Position numbers and translations under genes: made by a program. Shown piece by piece: positions 48,201-61,300 of a stretch of DNA of 64,000 bases (positions are counted from its first letter, which is position 1; every line of letters begins with the position of its first letter). Source of the DNA: Pegea sp. RAD2-039 (Eukaryota; Chordata; Thaliacea; Salpida; Salpidae); assembly GCA_034620365.1 (NCBI GenBank), contig JAQGEQ010000071.1, positions 992,001 through 1,056,000 on the forward strand. Reading direction: 5' to 3'. The notes under the pieces are model-generated. The model did not search any database and was not told the DNA's origin. It was given only the letters and a program-made list of their open reading frames with translations.

Positions 48201-50162
48201 CTTTTTAACAAATGATTAAGTTGTTTAAGATCATTTCTATCAATTTTTACCACACAAATAGACCAAACAAAAACTTTTTAAATTATCTTCTATACTATAT
48301 AAGGTTTATAAAGATGATTTAGACTATTTGGTATACAAATAAAACCTTGTTTCATAACTTGAGAAGTATTTTTTCCGTAAAGTTTGGTTTATAAACTATA
48401 AATAAATATGTAAACAGTGTAAACAACTAAATTTATTCTTAGAAAATCCAACTTTTAGTAAATTGCTATTTAAACATCATTGCTACTACTTTTTTATGTT
48501 AATTATGTAACCACCTATTTATAACAAAACTTATTTTTGCAGAAATCTAAAAATTATTTCTAATGATAAAATAATTTTCAAATTTTTTGTTGGCCAGAAA
48601 CTTAATTGATATTTATTTTATAGATTACATTTAAGGAGAACAAAGTTTACTTAAAATCATTTCAATGTATCTCATAAACAAAAAATAACATCCTAATTTT
48701 AAATAAACAATTAAATTCGGAACTTTATTCAATTGTTATTCTAAAAAATTAAATTAAAGCTGTAAAGACAATGTTTGTATAATTGTTAAAAGGATTTCTT
48801 TAAAAGGATTTATTTTTGGGATCATGAGACAAAATTAGTGACTCACATATTTTGTTGCATTAATTATAAAGAGGTTAAAATGTTTGAAAATAATTTTGAA
48901 GATATTTTAGCTTTAAGCGAAAGAATTTAAAATTTTTGGGATAATTTTTTTGTTTGGATAAGTCTTATAAACATTTTCAAAATATTAATCAAATGTTTCA
49001 TGATTTGAAACTTTCGAAATCGACAAAGTAAATAAAAGTATATAATGTATAATTTTTATTCATAGATCATAATAATTAGATTATAATCTAAAGGTTTTAA
49101 GGAGAATCAAGCATTTAATGAAGATATAATTTGATAAACTTATTTGATAAACTTAATTTTCATAAACTATTTAATTTCTTAAATATAGTGCACAAATAAA
49201 GAAATTTTGTATATCTGTTAATTATCTTTGGAATTTCAGCTTTGACACTAAACAGAGAAAGTTTTTAGTTCAGCAAAAAATCTTTTAAATATAGTTAAAG
49301 TCAGCTTAGTGTTTTTACCAAAAAATTAATGAATAACGAAATAAGTAAGGTCGAACTCGTACAATCTAGATGTTCATGCATGAGGAAACAAGCTCATAAC
49401 ATATGAGCAGGTTAAATCAGTGTGATATTTTAAGTTTCATTTTATTTATTACACTTCTCAAATTTCACGATGCCTATCATTTGAACTGTACCATAAACTA
49501 TTTAAAAAAAATGGATTTTGTTATTAATTTATAATTTGAAAAAATGATTCCAATTTAAATAAATCGAATTCGAAAAAAAAATGAAATTTATCAATAAGCA
49601 GAAAACTAATAAACCTTATTAAATCTTTTATTAGCTATCTGTAAGCTTTGGCAGCAAAAATCACCTATGTAAATATGGTTTCAAATGAAACTTCATTATA
49701 ACAAAAACCTTGAAGCCCATAATGAAGTTACAAATATGATGAAAGATCGATTTCTTCAAAACTTTGCTATATAAGCAGGTTTTAAATATAATATTTGGCA
49801 AAATCAGCAATTCTTGTAATCAACTTTTATTTGTCTAAAATAAGAATTACATATTTGAGAAACAGTTACAAATTTTTGCTCACTTGAGTGACTTAGTTTA
49901 TTTGTGTTTACAGTATGTCTTCTTACACGTTTGGGACTTCAATCCTGATTGACAACTTTTGCTAGATTATTCGCAGAAATCAAGACACTTTTTTAATGCA
50001 ACTGATCTACGCAAAAACTAGTAACAGTGAAATAAACCCTCAATATTAGTTGTTTCAAGTTTTTGTGCAATAACATGAACTACAGTAACATTTACAGAAG
50101 TTTAAAGAAATGTTGAAACACTTTTCGGTTTCAATTATCCTTTTTTAACCCTTCTTTTTAAG

Positions 50163-50336
50163 CATCAAGCTTTTTTGAATAAAGTAAAGGAAGTGAATGA
50201 TCCAAGAATATTCCATTCAGGGACAGGAAGTACATCATACTCATCATCTTACGTAAGATCAGCTCTTGACACAATTTTAGACGAAAAGAGTTTATTTCTA
50301 TACATCAAGAACGGAGAAAAGTTTTGTTGTCGCTAG
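50163..50336 (+). CDS. possible orphan terminal exon
   Basis: A strong acceptor-like CCCTTCTTTTTAAG precedes an open frame of 57 codons and a TAG (50334-50336): HQAFLNKVKEVNDPRIFHSG... ending IKNGEKFCCR. The stretch is GC-richer than its surroundings. There is no ATG at its start and no upstream exon was found, so it is either a fragment of a gene whose other exons I missed, a decayed copy, or chance. Confidence 0.22.
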   Translation, partial: HQAFLNKVKEVNDPRIFHSGTGSTSYSSSYVRSALDTILDEKSLFLYIKNGEKFCCR

Positions 50337-52316
50337 GCATTGGCATTTTTGTGATATAAATTTAGAGACAATATTGTTTTAATATAAGAACTTTATTCTT
50401 CAATCTTTTTGAATCATCAATAACTTTGGACATCTAGACTCCTTGTATCCGTTTATAAAGTTCTCTAGACGTTTGCTTCGTGAATAAAAAGGGGAGAATG
50501 GAATGAAAAAAGAGAAAAAATAAAAGCCAAAAATTACGTCAGATGTGCCCATATAAATATAAGAAAGTTTTCGATTTTCTTACGTTGTCTACTGTAGGAT
50601 CTAGAGTTTGGTTTTCTGATATGTTTCAAATGAAACCTAAGTCCAATAACTGAAGAGCTGACTTCATGCATCATTAGTTGAAGTAAAGCGTTGGTGAGAT
50701 GTAATTAGATTCTTTTTATAGCAGTTCAACTTCTTCAACGGTTGAATGCAACCAACGATCAATCAATTGATTAAAAAAAATTATGGAAAAAGTTAAAGAT
50801 TTTCACCAATTTGCAAATCGAGTAAATGAATCTATCAAGAAATAGATTCGATTGTTTTCATTGCTTGTAAAATAGATGTTAACCTAATATATTATAGCTT
50901 AAATGCAACCTTTAGAAATATCTACTATTAATGTTTGAAATAATTTTTTGTATTTCGCTTTCTACACCAATAGTTCTAGTTATTTAAATAAAATATGAAT
51001 AAAAAGAACTATATAATCAATTAGTAAAATTTTAGTGTTCTAAATTGATATTTTAGTTTCGATCAATTCTTTTTAGGTATAACTGTATTATGAAAATTTT
51101 GTATATATGGGTGTGGTTTAAAAGTAGCAAATTATTAACAATTTTAATCTAACAAATGTCTTAATTAATACATTTGCGTTTACTAAACCGGAAGGTAAAC
51201 TCTTATTATGTTGCTAATTAGAATCCTTTTTTGTAAAGTTTTCTTAGATATAAGCCGGAGATCAAATTTTGAAAAGATCTATTAAGCTGACATTGTAGAT
51301 GCTCAAAAAATGTAATCTGCTGAATTCTTTGATAATCATGATTTATTCTTTCCAGAACCAACTTATAATGACATTTTTATATATTTTTCCTATAAACAAC
51401 TTCTATTTTTCGTTACTCATCTACAAAAAAAAGCTTTAAAATGTTTATCATATCATCCAACGTAAGAGATGTTTATAATGATAGCAAAGTTTTTGGAAAC
51501 CGCAGTGATTATGTATAAAAATAGATAAAGAAGAGATATCATAAATTATAATCTTAGCTTTATTTGTTCATTATGATCTTTGTTTGGTTTTTATGTTTAC
51601 AAATTTTTATAAATGTTATTATTAAAACTAATGAAAGAAATTGATAATTAATTTTAATTTGTCAACTTTTTAGATGTTGTTCTTACATTTATTTTACTTT
51701 TAGAGAACCATATTTAGGTAATTAGATATTATATTCCAAAAGGTCAAACTATACGAAAAAGCAACTTATTTACAAAGCAGCTCGTGAAATGTTTTTTTAT
51801 CTCTTAAACTTGATTTTAGAATTTGATAAAAGTTTTAATTTTTCAACTTGTGAAATTTTTTAAGCTCTGTAAAATGTTTTTCTTCTTGATATGGTCTAAT
51901 GCAGTTTAAATAAGTTTCTCGGCTGGTTATAATTCATTTATTAAGTAAAACTAGCAGTGAAAGAACTTAGTCAATTGAGTGTGACGTAATCCTCTGACTT
52001 GATGAAAGAATCTTTTAGTGGTTACAAAAGAGAGTGTTCAAATCTCTGTAATTAAATGAGAAACTGAGTTTTAAGAGGTTCTTGTTTATATGACTATTTC
52101 TCTACATAACTTTGGAGTCAGCAAAAATTTTCAATGATGATTTTTTTGAAAGACATAATTAGATTATCAATAGTAGTAATTGACAATAGCTAGATTTAAA
52201 CATCTTTTGAACCTAATGTGTTTACCAATGACAATTTGTAGTTTTAGGAAAGTATTATTTGATACAATTAAGTTATTGAGAAGATTGTCTGCATCAAATT
52301 ATTGTTCTAAATAATA

Positions 52317-55300
52317 ATGATGATCATGCATCAATTGGCCACTGTTCTAACGGCCTTAATCATCGTTAACCTGGTTGCAAGTAACCCAGCAAGTCAAAGA
52401 CGCTTCAACAGCCAAAGAGCACAACGTAAATAACTAAATTATACAAATTTCACTCTTAAAATTATCTCACTATAAAATTGACATTTTTATTTTCCTGGAT
52501 GCTAAAAATCATTTCTAACTATCTAGAATCCCCTCATTATTACTGTCGTGATGAAAGAGACGGCTCGTTATATCCCCCTCAAAACAACTTTAGAAGAGCC
52601 AGAGACAATTATCTGTGTAACTGTACAGTTCAAAATACTCCAAACGGAGGGTACAGGGCTGTTTTGAGCTGCAGTGAATCAGTTAAGCCGTATTTAGCAG
52701 AGAATTATCAAATCAGGCAAATCGCTCCAGGTATTGTAGCTCTCATAAAATTATTTCTTTCATAAATGTTTTTGATAACCATATATGGTCATAACTAGCA
52801 ACCTACTATTTTGTCTTTTAAGGTCATTGTATTTATGATGGTAAACAATACGCTCTTAATTCGGAATGGAAGATGGAGATTGATAACGTCATCATGGATT
52901 GTAGCTGTAATGCAACTGGCTATCTAAAATGTGCCTATCAATCAACCGACTCATCCACTAGAGTAAGATACTACTCTTACTTCACTTTGAGGACCATTAA
53001 AAAGCTTATAAACGAAAATATTTCATTCATCAACTTGTATATATTCTGTAAAACCTCTTGAAAATTTCAATAGTGTTTTTAAGTATGACCATATAAAGTA
53101 GTGGTTCGCAACGTCTTCGTTTCAGCTGCCTGTGCTTATTACGATGTTTATGTACTTGGTGTATTTAATTTGAAAATTTTTTCTTTTAATTTCTATTTCA
53201 AAATTTCATTTTTATTACAAAAGCATTAAAACTGTCTTTTTAGGTTAGTAACAGAGGTGACTCTCGAAGAGTTGATGATTCTACTGATGCAAAGTGTCGG
53301 TTTGGAGTCTATGCAGAGGGTGAAGAGTTTGCTGTAGCTAACCCTGGAGGCTTCTATTCCATTTGCAGGTGCTTCAGACAAGCATCTGTATGCAGAAGTA
53401 AATCATTTCAGTTATTTTTTGAAAATAGTTTTGTCTAGACAAATTTGTACCAAAAATTGTGTTTTCAGCCGTCACTATTAGTGGAGCTGAGTGCCGATTT
53501 CCTTTTGAGGTAAATGCCATCATTTATTCAACTTGTGTGTATATGGATAGTATCAATGGTCCTAAATGTGAAACAAGTGGATGGAATGCTGCTGAACCTA
53601 CATATTCTGAATGTATTTCAACTTTAGAAGGTGAAAAATTCAGTTATTTTTCTTGTGTCTGTCAGTTGTTTTTGAAACTGGTGTAAATACGTAGATTTGA
53701 TTTTGTTTTTGTATTTTTATATAATTAAAAACTAAAAAATGTCATCAAATGTTTTATGTAAACAATAGTGAATAATGGCCCAAAATTCTGTTTTTTGATT
53801 ATTGATGGTTTTTACAGATTTGCAAACATACTTTGGATATGTCTTTACTTCTGGTGGTAACTCTAATGGAGCTAAATGCCACTTCCCATTCACATACCAG
53901 GGTGTAACTTACACCGAATGTACCTCTGTTAGCAGAAATAGAAAGTGGTGCGCTACAACCAGCAACTACGAAGTAGACAGACGCTTCGGATACTGTCCAG
54001 ATGGTTTGTCTTGCATAATTTCTTAAACATTCTGGAAAAAAAACTAACTTATAAAATCTCTTTTGAAATAAAAAAAAGATTAAAAGTAAACACAAAATAA
54101 TTAATTATCAAGTTTTTAGATGCTAAGCACAAAATCTATTTTAATAAAATAAAAGTCTATCTAAATATTTCTATGAAAAAAAAAACCCGGAAAAATTGCA
54201 TAAGATGCCTAATTAAGTAGGATTTATTGAATATTTCTTTCAAGTAATCTCTTTTGCTGTCAAAGCTTAAACACCGGAAATCTACTGAACACGATACAAA
54301 CGCTTTAAACTGTTATGTAGAGCTTACAATTGAAAAGCTGGAAGGAAATACCTATTGCTTAACTTTTTAAGTTGTCAGATTTGTAAATAGTCTTGAAATG
54401 ATTTTTTAACGGTTTACATAAGGTGGTGCAAAAGCTTACTGATGTTGTAAGAACTAAATACCTTTATTAACACATGAGAGTATTTTGATCAAATATTTAT
54501 ATTATTATAAGTGTGTACTCGAATTGTTACTTAGATAAATTTAATTTAACTAAATGAAGAACAATTTTACTGAATCTTGAAAAATAGAAATATTTATAAG
54601 ATTGGATATCAACCTCAAACTTAAAGAAAAAGCTTTAAGATATTTCTGTATCTATGATCTAAGCAAATTGATTGTACTGCACATATTTGCGACCGATGTA
54701 TTATATTTTTACTCAGGAAATGTCAATTCTAAAGTTGTAAACGTGGTTGGAAACACTGTTGTCCTTGATTGTCCATATGAAAGAGATCTCCATCTAAATT
54801 CTCCCAAGTTAACCTGGTATAGTCTTGTTGATGGAGTAAGACAAGAGATATTTGTTTACGACTTGACCACTGGCTATGGAGCACCAGTGAGTTGTTTGAA
54901 TAATTTATAAAGTATAAAAAGCTGACAATTTTGTTTTGAAGTCGCAGACAGCAGGAGAGTTTGCTGGAAGACTCAGAATGCCAAACTCACGTCAACTAGA
55001 GATCAGTGACTTTGAAGAAACTGATAGAAAACAATTTGAATGTAAAATATCAGGTTCAACTCAAGGAACAATCATTGAAACAGAAGTTAGTTTTTGAAAC
55101 AATTAAAGAAGTCAGCATCTAAGCTTAAATATTTTTCTAGGAACTACCTGCAGGCCCAGATAATTTGAACATTGAGTATACACCGAGGTACAGTAAGACA
55201 AAGTTTACGTGGAGAAATCCTGAAACAAGTTTCGATTCTGTTAACGTTGAAATACGAGAAGTAAGAATGCTAATGCTTAGTGAGGTGTTTTTTAACTTCG

Positions 55301-58300
55301 TATTTTCAGGTTGGTAACCAATACTTTCGTAAAACAACATTGAAACCAACTGATAATACTTATGAAACTTACTCATTAAGAGCAAATACTCTATATGAAG
55401 TTCGTTTGTATGTTGTCAGTGGTGAAACAGAATCTGAAAAGCTTATTGGCGAATTTACTTTACCAACATTAACTGATTCACGTAAGTAAACTAAAAAGTA
55501 CTTTTAAACAAACTAAGCGAAATAAGAAATTGTAATTTCACTTAGGTGTTGTCAAAGTTATTGATGGACGGATGGTTGAAATTCCATTTGCTGAAGAAGA
55601 CACCGAAACTGATGGACCATCTTTAGTTCTCAATTGGAATCCACAGTCAGTAGCTAACACTGAAATCACAGGTTTGAATTTTTCATTCGGAGGATTTCTC
55701 TTTAAACTTGACTGAAATATATTATTTTATAGAGTGGTTACTTGTGATTAGAGAAGACCCAAGTGGTGAAGAAAGGGAAATTAGAGTTCCAAAAGATGTA
55801 GGCCAATATGAGCTGACAGGCCTGATTCCTGGTACACAGTACACAATTAAGTTATTTGCCTTACTTGAACCCAACAACAAAGTTCTTGTGAGTAAATCTT
55901 AGTCAGGAAAATATATTTTATCTTTAATTACTTAATCAAACATTTAATTTAAAGGTTGTAAGCAAAACAATAGCAACACAATATGGCCAAACTGAAATTC
56001 CTACAGCTCCAGTTGCTACCAAACAATCACCTAATGTGATCAACTTAAGTTGGCCAGCAGCACCAAGAGCATCGCATTACAACATCTATTACAGGTAAAA
56101 ATTCATGACTTGCATACACAACGTAAATACTGAAAAAAATATTTTAATCAAATTTTATTAGTTCTGGAAATTCAAATAATTGGAGATTTCTTCAACGAAT
56201 ACCAGCTACCAAGAAACCTCAAATCTCGATTAGAGGAGTTAACCCAAGTGTGATTTACAAATTCAAGATAGTGCCTTTCATGTAAGAGAGACAGTGATCA
56301 GCTTGAAATTATGAAATTTCATGTTTAGGGATCAATTAACATTTACAAATCTTGCAGAAACGAGGCTTCTGGGGTACCAGCAATTGTATCAACAGAAAGC
56401 GAAGTTGATCAGCGTCCACTTCCATCCCCAGAGAACTTTCAGATTGTTGAAATTGATCGAGACACAGCTAATCTTGTTTGGGATGCTCCTGCTGATGAAA
56501 GAAGACTTGCATACAAGTGATTTCACAATCATTTTCAAACTTTCAAAAAATTTTTAATTGATGTCTTGCAGAGTCACATACCAAAAATATCCCATTGAAG
56601 ATAATGATACACCGGTGAAGCGTATAACCAGTAACACAGAGTACCCTGCATATGGTTTAGTTGGTGATCAATCTACATTTTTACTGTTACTACTGTCTCT
56701 GGTGATACTGAAAGTCGACCTGTTACTCGAGTCATCAAAACTCGTGAGTTTTGTCTCATCGGTGATATTTCCATCATTTTTGAAATATTTTGTATTAAAG
56801 TTAACAAAGTCTGTCGAGTCAACAACCAATGGAAGGCAAACGGTGAAAAATTTTACAAAACTTCAGCCCTTAACTACTTGCAAAACTGTACATGTACAAA
56901 AGTTGCTCGTGGTGGACAGTGGACTTGCACACCGATGGGTTAGTCAACTACATATTTTATTTTAACTTCATTTTTTCAATTTATCAAAACTTGCTCTGCA
57001 GTCTGTCACGTAAGTGGTGAAGATTATTTGGTTGGTATGTCTTGGAATCGTCTCAACACAGATGGAAATTATTATGATCTCTGTTCTTGCTCACACAAAA
57101 AAGCGAATAGTGCTGAAATTGGCCTAACAGAAGTCAATTGTGTTTATCAAAGTAAATTTATATAATAATTTTTTAAAAGTATTTTAAACGATTAATTTAT
57201 TCAGAGCCCGCCCTCCCTAACAATGGTATTGGTCAAATCAATAACAATTTTGAACAAAAAATCTTAAGATGTCCTTATGAAAAACATCGATATGCTCTTC
57301 CTCTTGTAAAATGGTACAAAGTGATGGACGACGGCAGTAAAAATCATATCTATACTTATGATGGACGTCGTAATGGAGGTGTTGAGGTAATTGTCGTATT
57401 TTGCTACAAAACTACTAAAATAAACTCAATCTTCATCATCAATTTAGGAAGCGGATGCAGGTGACCTCGCTGGACGAGTTACTATGCCAAACCGTTTTGA
57501 ACTTATCATTAATCCTCTTCGACCAAGTGATACAGGAGTGTTTGAATGTGTGGTGACTTATCAAAACTCCAACCCTGTCGAATATCTTGCTTCTATTCGA
57601 GTTGTAAGTTTTTTATTCTAAGTAGAAGATTTTTGCTTAAACTTAATTTAATTGGTTAATAAAGCTTTAATTTGCTTCTAAATTTTAGATTCCAACTATC
57701 AATAAACCAAATGTATATATTCATGAAAAACCTACCATCACCTTGGAAAATTCGCACAGAGTGACTCTGAACTGGCAAGGTCGAGAAAATGTCACCAGTT
57801 ATATCATTGAATACAAGTAAGAGGAACAATTTGTTTATTGGGCATCTAAACTTAATATGAACAAAGTGTTCCAAAGTTTCAAAGTTTTGAGTTTTACCAA
57901 ATTATATTTTTCTAGAAATTTAGGTGAACCTTCAGATGTCCGTACAGTAGAAGTCACAGATCCTACTGTAACTCTTGAAGACTTACAACCTTCAGCAACT
58001 TACCGATTGACTATTATCCCTGTTATGTAAGTTACAATTTTTTTGCTTTTAAAGCTTTCAATAATCAAAACTTGGTACAAGTGTTTAATTAAATAACAAT
58101 TTTAGTGGCAAAGTTCGTGGACCTTCAGTGACTTTGATTGTTTCAACTGATACTGGGGTTGAAAATGGAGATGGTCCCGAAGTTGTGACAGATGCTCCGG
58201 CAACTCGAAGACCAGTGACACAAAATAAAACTCCGGTTCAAACCACCACTACGGCACCAACAACCAGAAGGACTTTACCAACCACACCATCCGAGAAAGC

Positions 58301-61300
58301 TGCTTCTGTAAATCCTCCTACTGATGTAAGCTTTTCTTCTAAGACTCCAACCTCATTCACTATAAGATGGAATCCACCATCAAATACAAAACCAGGAACC
58401 CAGTATAGGTAAATGATACTATTAACCATAGTAAAGATATTATAGATTGATTTTTTTAGATTGGAATGGGTTGAAAGCGGCTCTGATGAAGAACCAAATC
58501 GAAGAGTTCTTTCAACAACTCATCATTTGATTAGTGGCCTAAAACCTGGAACTCCATATCTTGTTACACTTCGTACAATCTACAAAGATGTACAAAGTGA
58601 TACCTTTAGAAGATTAGTGAACACAGGTTTAAACCTAATACATGATTTTTATAATTAGCTACGCTTAAAAGACCGTTTTGTAAATATTTTCTATTTCAGT
58701 TCCACTGGATAATATTGAAGTTAATATTGCTGATGTAACACCAAGTGTAGGTGATAGAGCAACATTATTTTGTTCCTTCAACCCTGTAATGCCTGATGAG
58801 CCAAACATCAGTTGGAAAAGAGTTTCGATGAACTCGGAAGAGGAAGAAGTGATTGCAAGATACAGCTCAGATGGCAGCTTTGTCGTAAGTATTTGATGAT
58901 GCTAATAACAGAAGTTTTTATTGAATGATTTTTCGATTTCATGAAGATTGCACCAAAATTCAGAAGCAAATTCTCTGTTGCTAACGGAGGAAAGGTTCTT
59001 ATCATCTCAAATATTGAAGACACAGATGCAGGATCGTACACATGTCATGTTGTGTACCCTGTAGGTGAAGGAGAAAGTTCCGGACGATTAACAATCAGTG
59101 GACCACCAGAACCAGTCTGTTGCTTTTTCTATCACAATAGCAGATTATCAACCAAACCATTCTCAGGTGATTGTCACTTCACCTACCCAAGGAAGCGAAG
59201 AAAAAACTTATAATTTAACATGGAAGGTACCACAGTGGAGCTCACCTGTTGAACAGTTCAGATTACAAGCTCATGCAGTAAGCTGTGACTTCAGGTGTAC
59301 GCTTATTTATCGATTTTTAACCGAACAGAAACTACGAAACGGTTATGGACCAATGTATACTCGAACTTCGGGTAGATCTATCCGTTTATTCCTTTTTAGT
59401 AACTTGCAGCCTGGACAAACCTATGAAGGAACTATTGTTTCAATTAACTCTCACGGACAATCACAGCCAACTCCATTTTCATTCACAACAAGACATTCAG
59501 TAAGAACCATTTTTGATTTTCAATCTCTTTTAATCTGAAAGTTAAAGCAATCAACTTTTGTACCTGCTATCTTTTTTAAGCATTTCATTTAAATACTTTA
59601 GGGTCAACCAGAATTGCCCACTGGTGCTACTATTGAAGGAATGACCCCAACTGACATCACAGTAGTCTTCACAGAGCCACCGAGTGATCGATATGAATTT
59701 TACAGAGTTAAACTGACAAATCTTGAACGATCTACCACTCAAGTAATTTTTATGCAAAGAATCTATTTTACTTGTTGTAATTTTGAAAGTCAACTAACTT
59801 AGTGCACACTTTTTATTTATGTTTCTTGTATAAATCCATCCTAAACTCTTCTAATTTAAATAAGGTTTACGATTTGGCTCCTAATGAAAGAAGAATTTCG
59901 ATATCTGACTTGCAACCTGACTCTCTTTATAATCTAGCTGTTCATATTGTAAATAATGGGATGGAATCTAAACCAATCACTACAAATTTTACTACCCCAA
60001 AAGTGAGAAATGAGTTTTTCAAAATATTCTTTTACTAAATACTTTATGAAAACTTCAGCTTCCTCCACCAACTGCAACTGGCTTGAAACTGATTGATTCA
60101 AACTTTGAAACTGCTAGGTTTCTCATCGAATCTGTTGACTCAGATAAAATTCAATATTTTCGGATTCATTACCGACCAGTTGATTCGCCGAAAGACCAAT
60201 ATTTGGTATGATGATAATCTGCTGTAACAATTTTAATTTTAAGATTTTACATATTTATTAATAAGTTTTGTTTTTAATGCTTTGAAGCTTCAATACATTT
60301 TTGGATACGTTTTGAATGAATGTTACTTTTTATAGGTTACACAGACATTCGGAGATAGTAAAGAAATCCGCATCAATTTAACCCCTGGGATTAAATATCA
60401 GCTAGATATCTTTTCTGTTGGAAAAGATACTGAATCAAATCCAATCAGTTTTGTTCTGCAAACAAATAAAGTAATTATAAAAAAAAAAGTTTTAAAAAAT
60501 ATTCATTTTTTAAAGCAACTAATTTTTTATTTAATTTGATCATTGTATTTCTTAGCTAACTTTTTATATATTTTTAGCCGAAACCCAAAATTACTAAAAT
60601 CGCAGCCGGAAGCTCAAAACTTATAGTAAGATGGGAGCGACCTCAAAGTAGACAAGTTAACTATTACATCTTGCGAGTGATTCATAATGATGAGATTATT
60701 CAGGTTGGTTGAAAATACTTTGTTTCTTCTAAAGCCTAATTTTTGTGAAACTAAATCAGGAGAACAAGATCATTCCAACACAAGAAACTATTCAAGAGTT
60801 TTCAATCTCTAATCTTACACCGAACACACCTTACACAATCAGCCTCAAAGAAGTTGGCTTACACGAAACTGATTGGCTAAATGTAGATGTCAGTACACGA
60901 CAACCAGCTCAAGTAAAAGATTTAATAATTTTGATATTTTTTTAAAAACATCAATTTTACGTTTGTTTTTTTCTAGCCTGCTTTACCTGCTCAACCAGCA
61001 AATGTTGAAATTGTAAAGAAAAATGATCATACCATAAATCTGGTCTGGGAAGGTCCAACTGAAGACATTATACGATATGTTGTCGAGTATTTCGACAGGG
61101 ATCATCCTGATGAAGTTACTGTAAGTAGAAAAAGCTTGCAAAGAAGAATCAATAGAATAATATTTTTGTTTTTTCATTAGACAATTGAAGTTGAACGTAA
61201 TGATGATGGAGAACTTCTCCAATTCATCAATTTAGATGACTTGAGTCCAGGAAAGATATATGTGATACAAATAAAAGCTGTGAGTGAGGAGGATGAATCT

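Larger units (their letters stand above)
43185..52316. other. 9-kb gene-poor AT-rich stretch
   Basis: No convincing gene. It lies between the divergent starts of WDR88 (minus) and the fibronectin-like gene (plus), so it should contain both promoters. Slightly GC-richer patches at 43.66-44.05, 44.9-45.3, 49.9-50.7 and 51.95-52.1 kb stand out. Two are annotated separately; the 43.7-44.05 kb patch resembles an old transposon piece but I could not identify it. Confidence 0.5.

Noticed and set aside
59098-59213. Second apparent frameshift in the fibronectin-like gene
   Set aside because: A 52-bp intron (59115-59166, GTCTGT...TCTCAG) restores the frame exactly and gives a normal Ig-to-FN3 linker.
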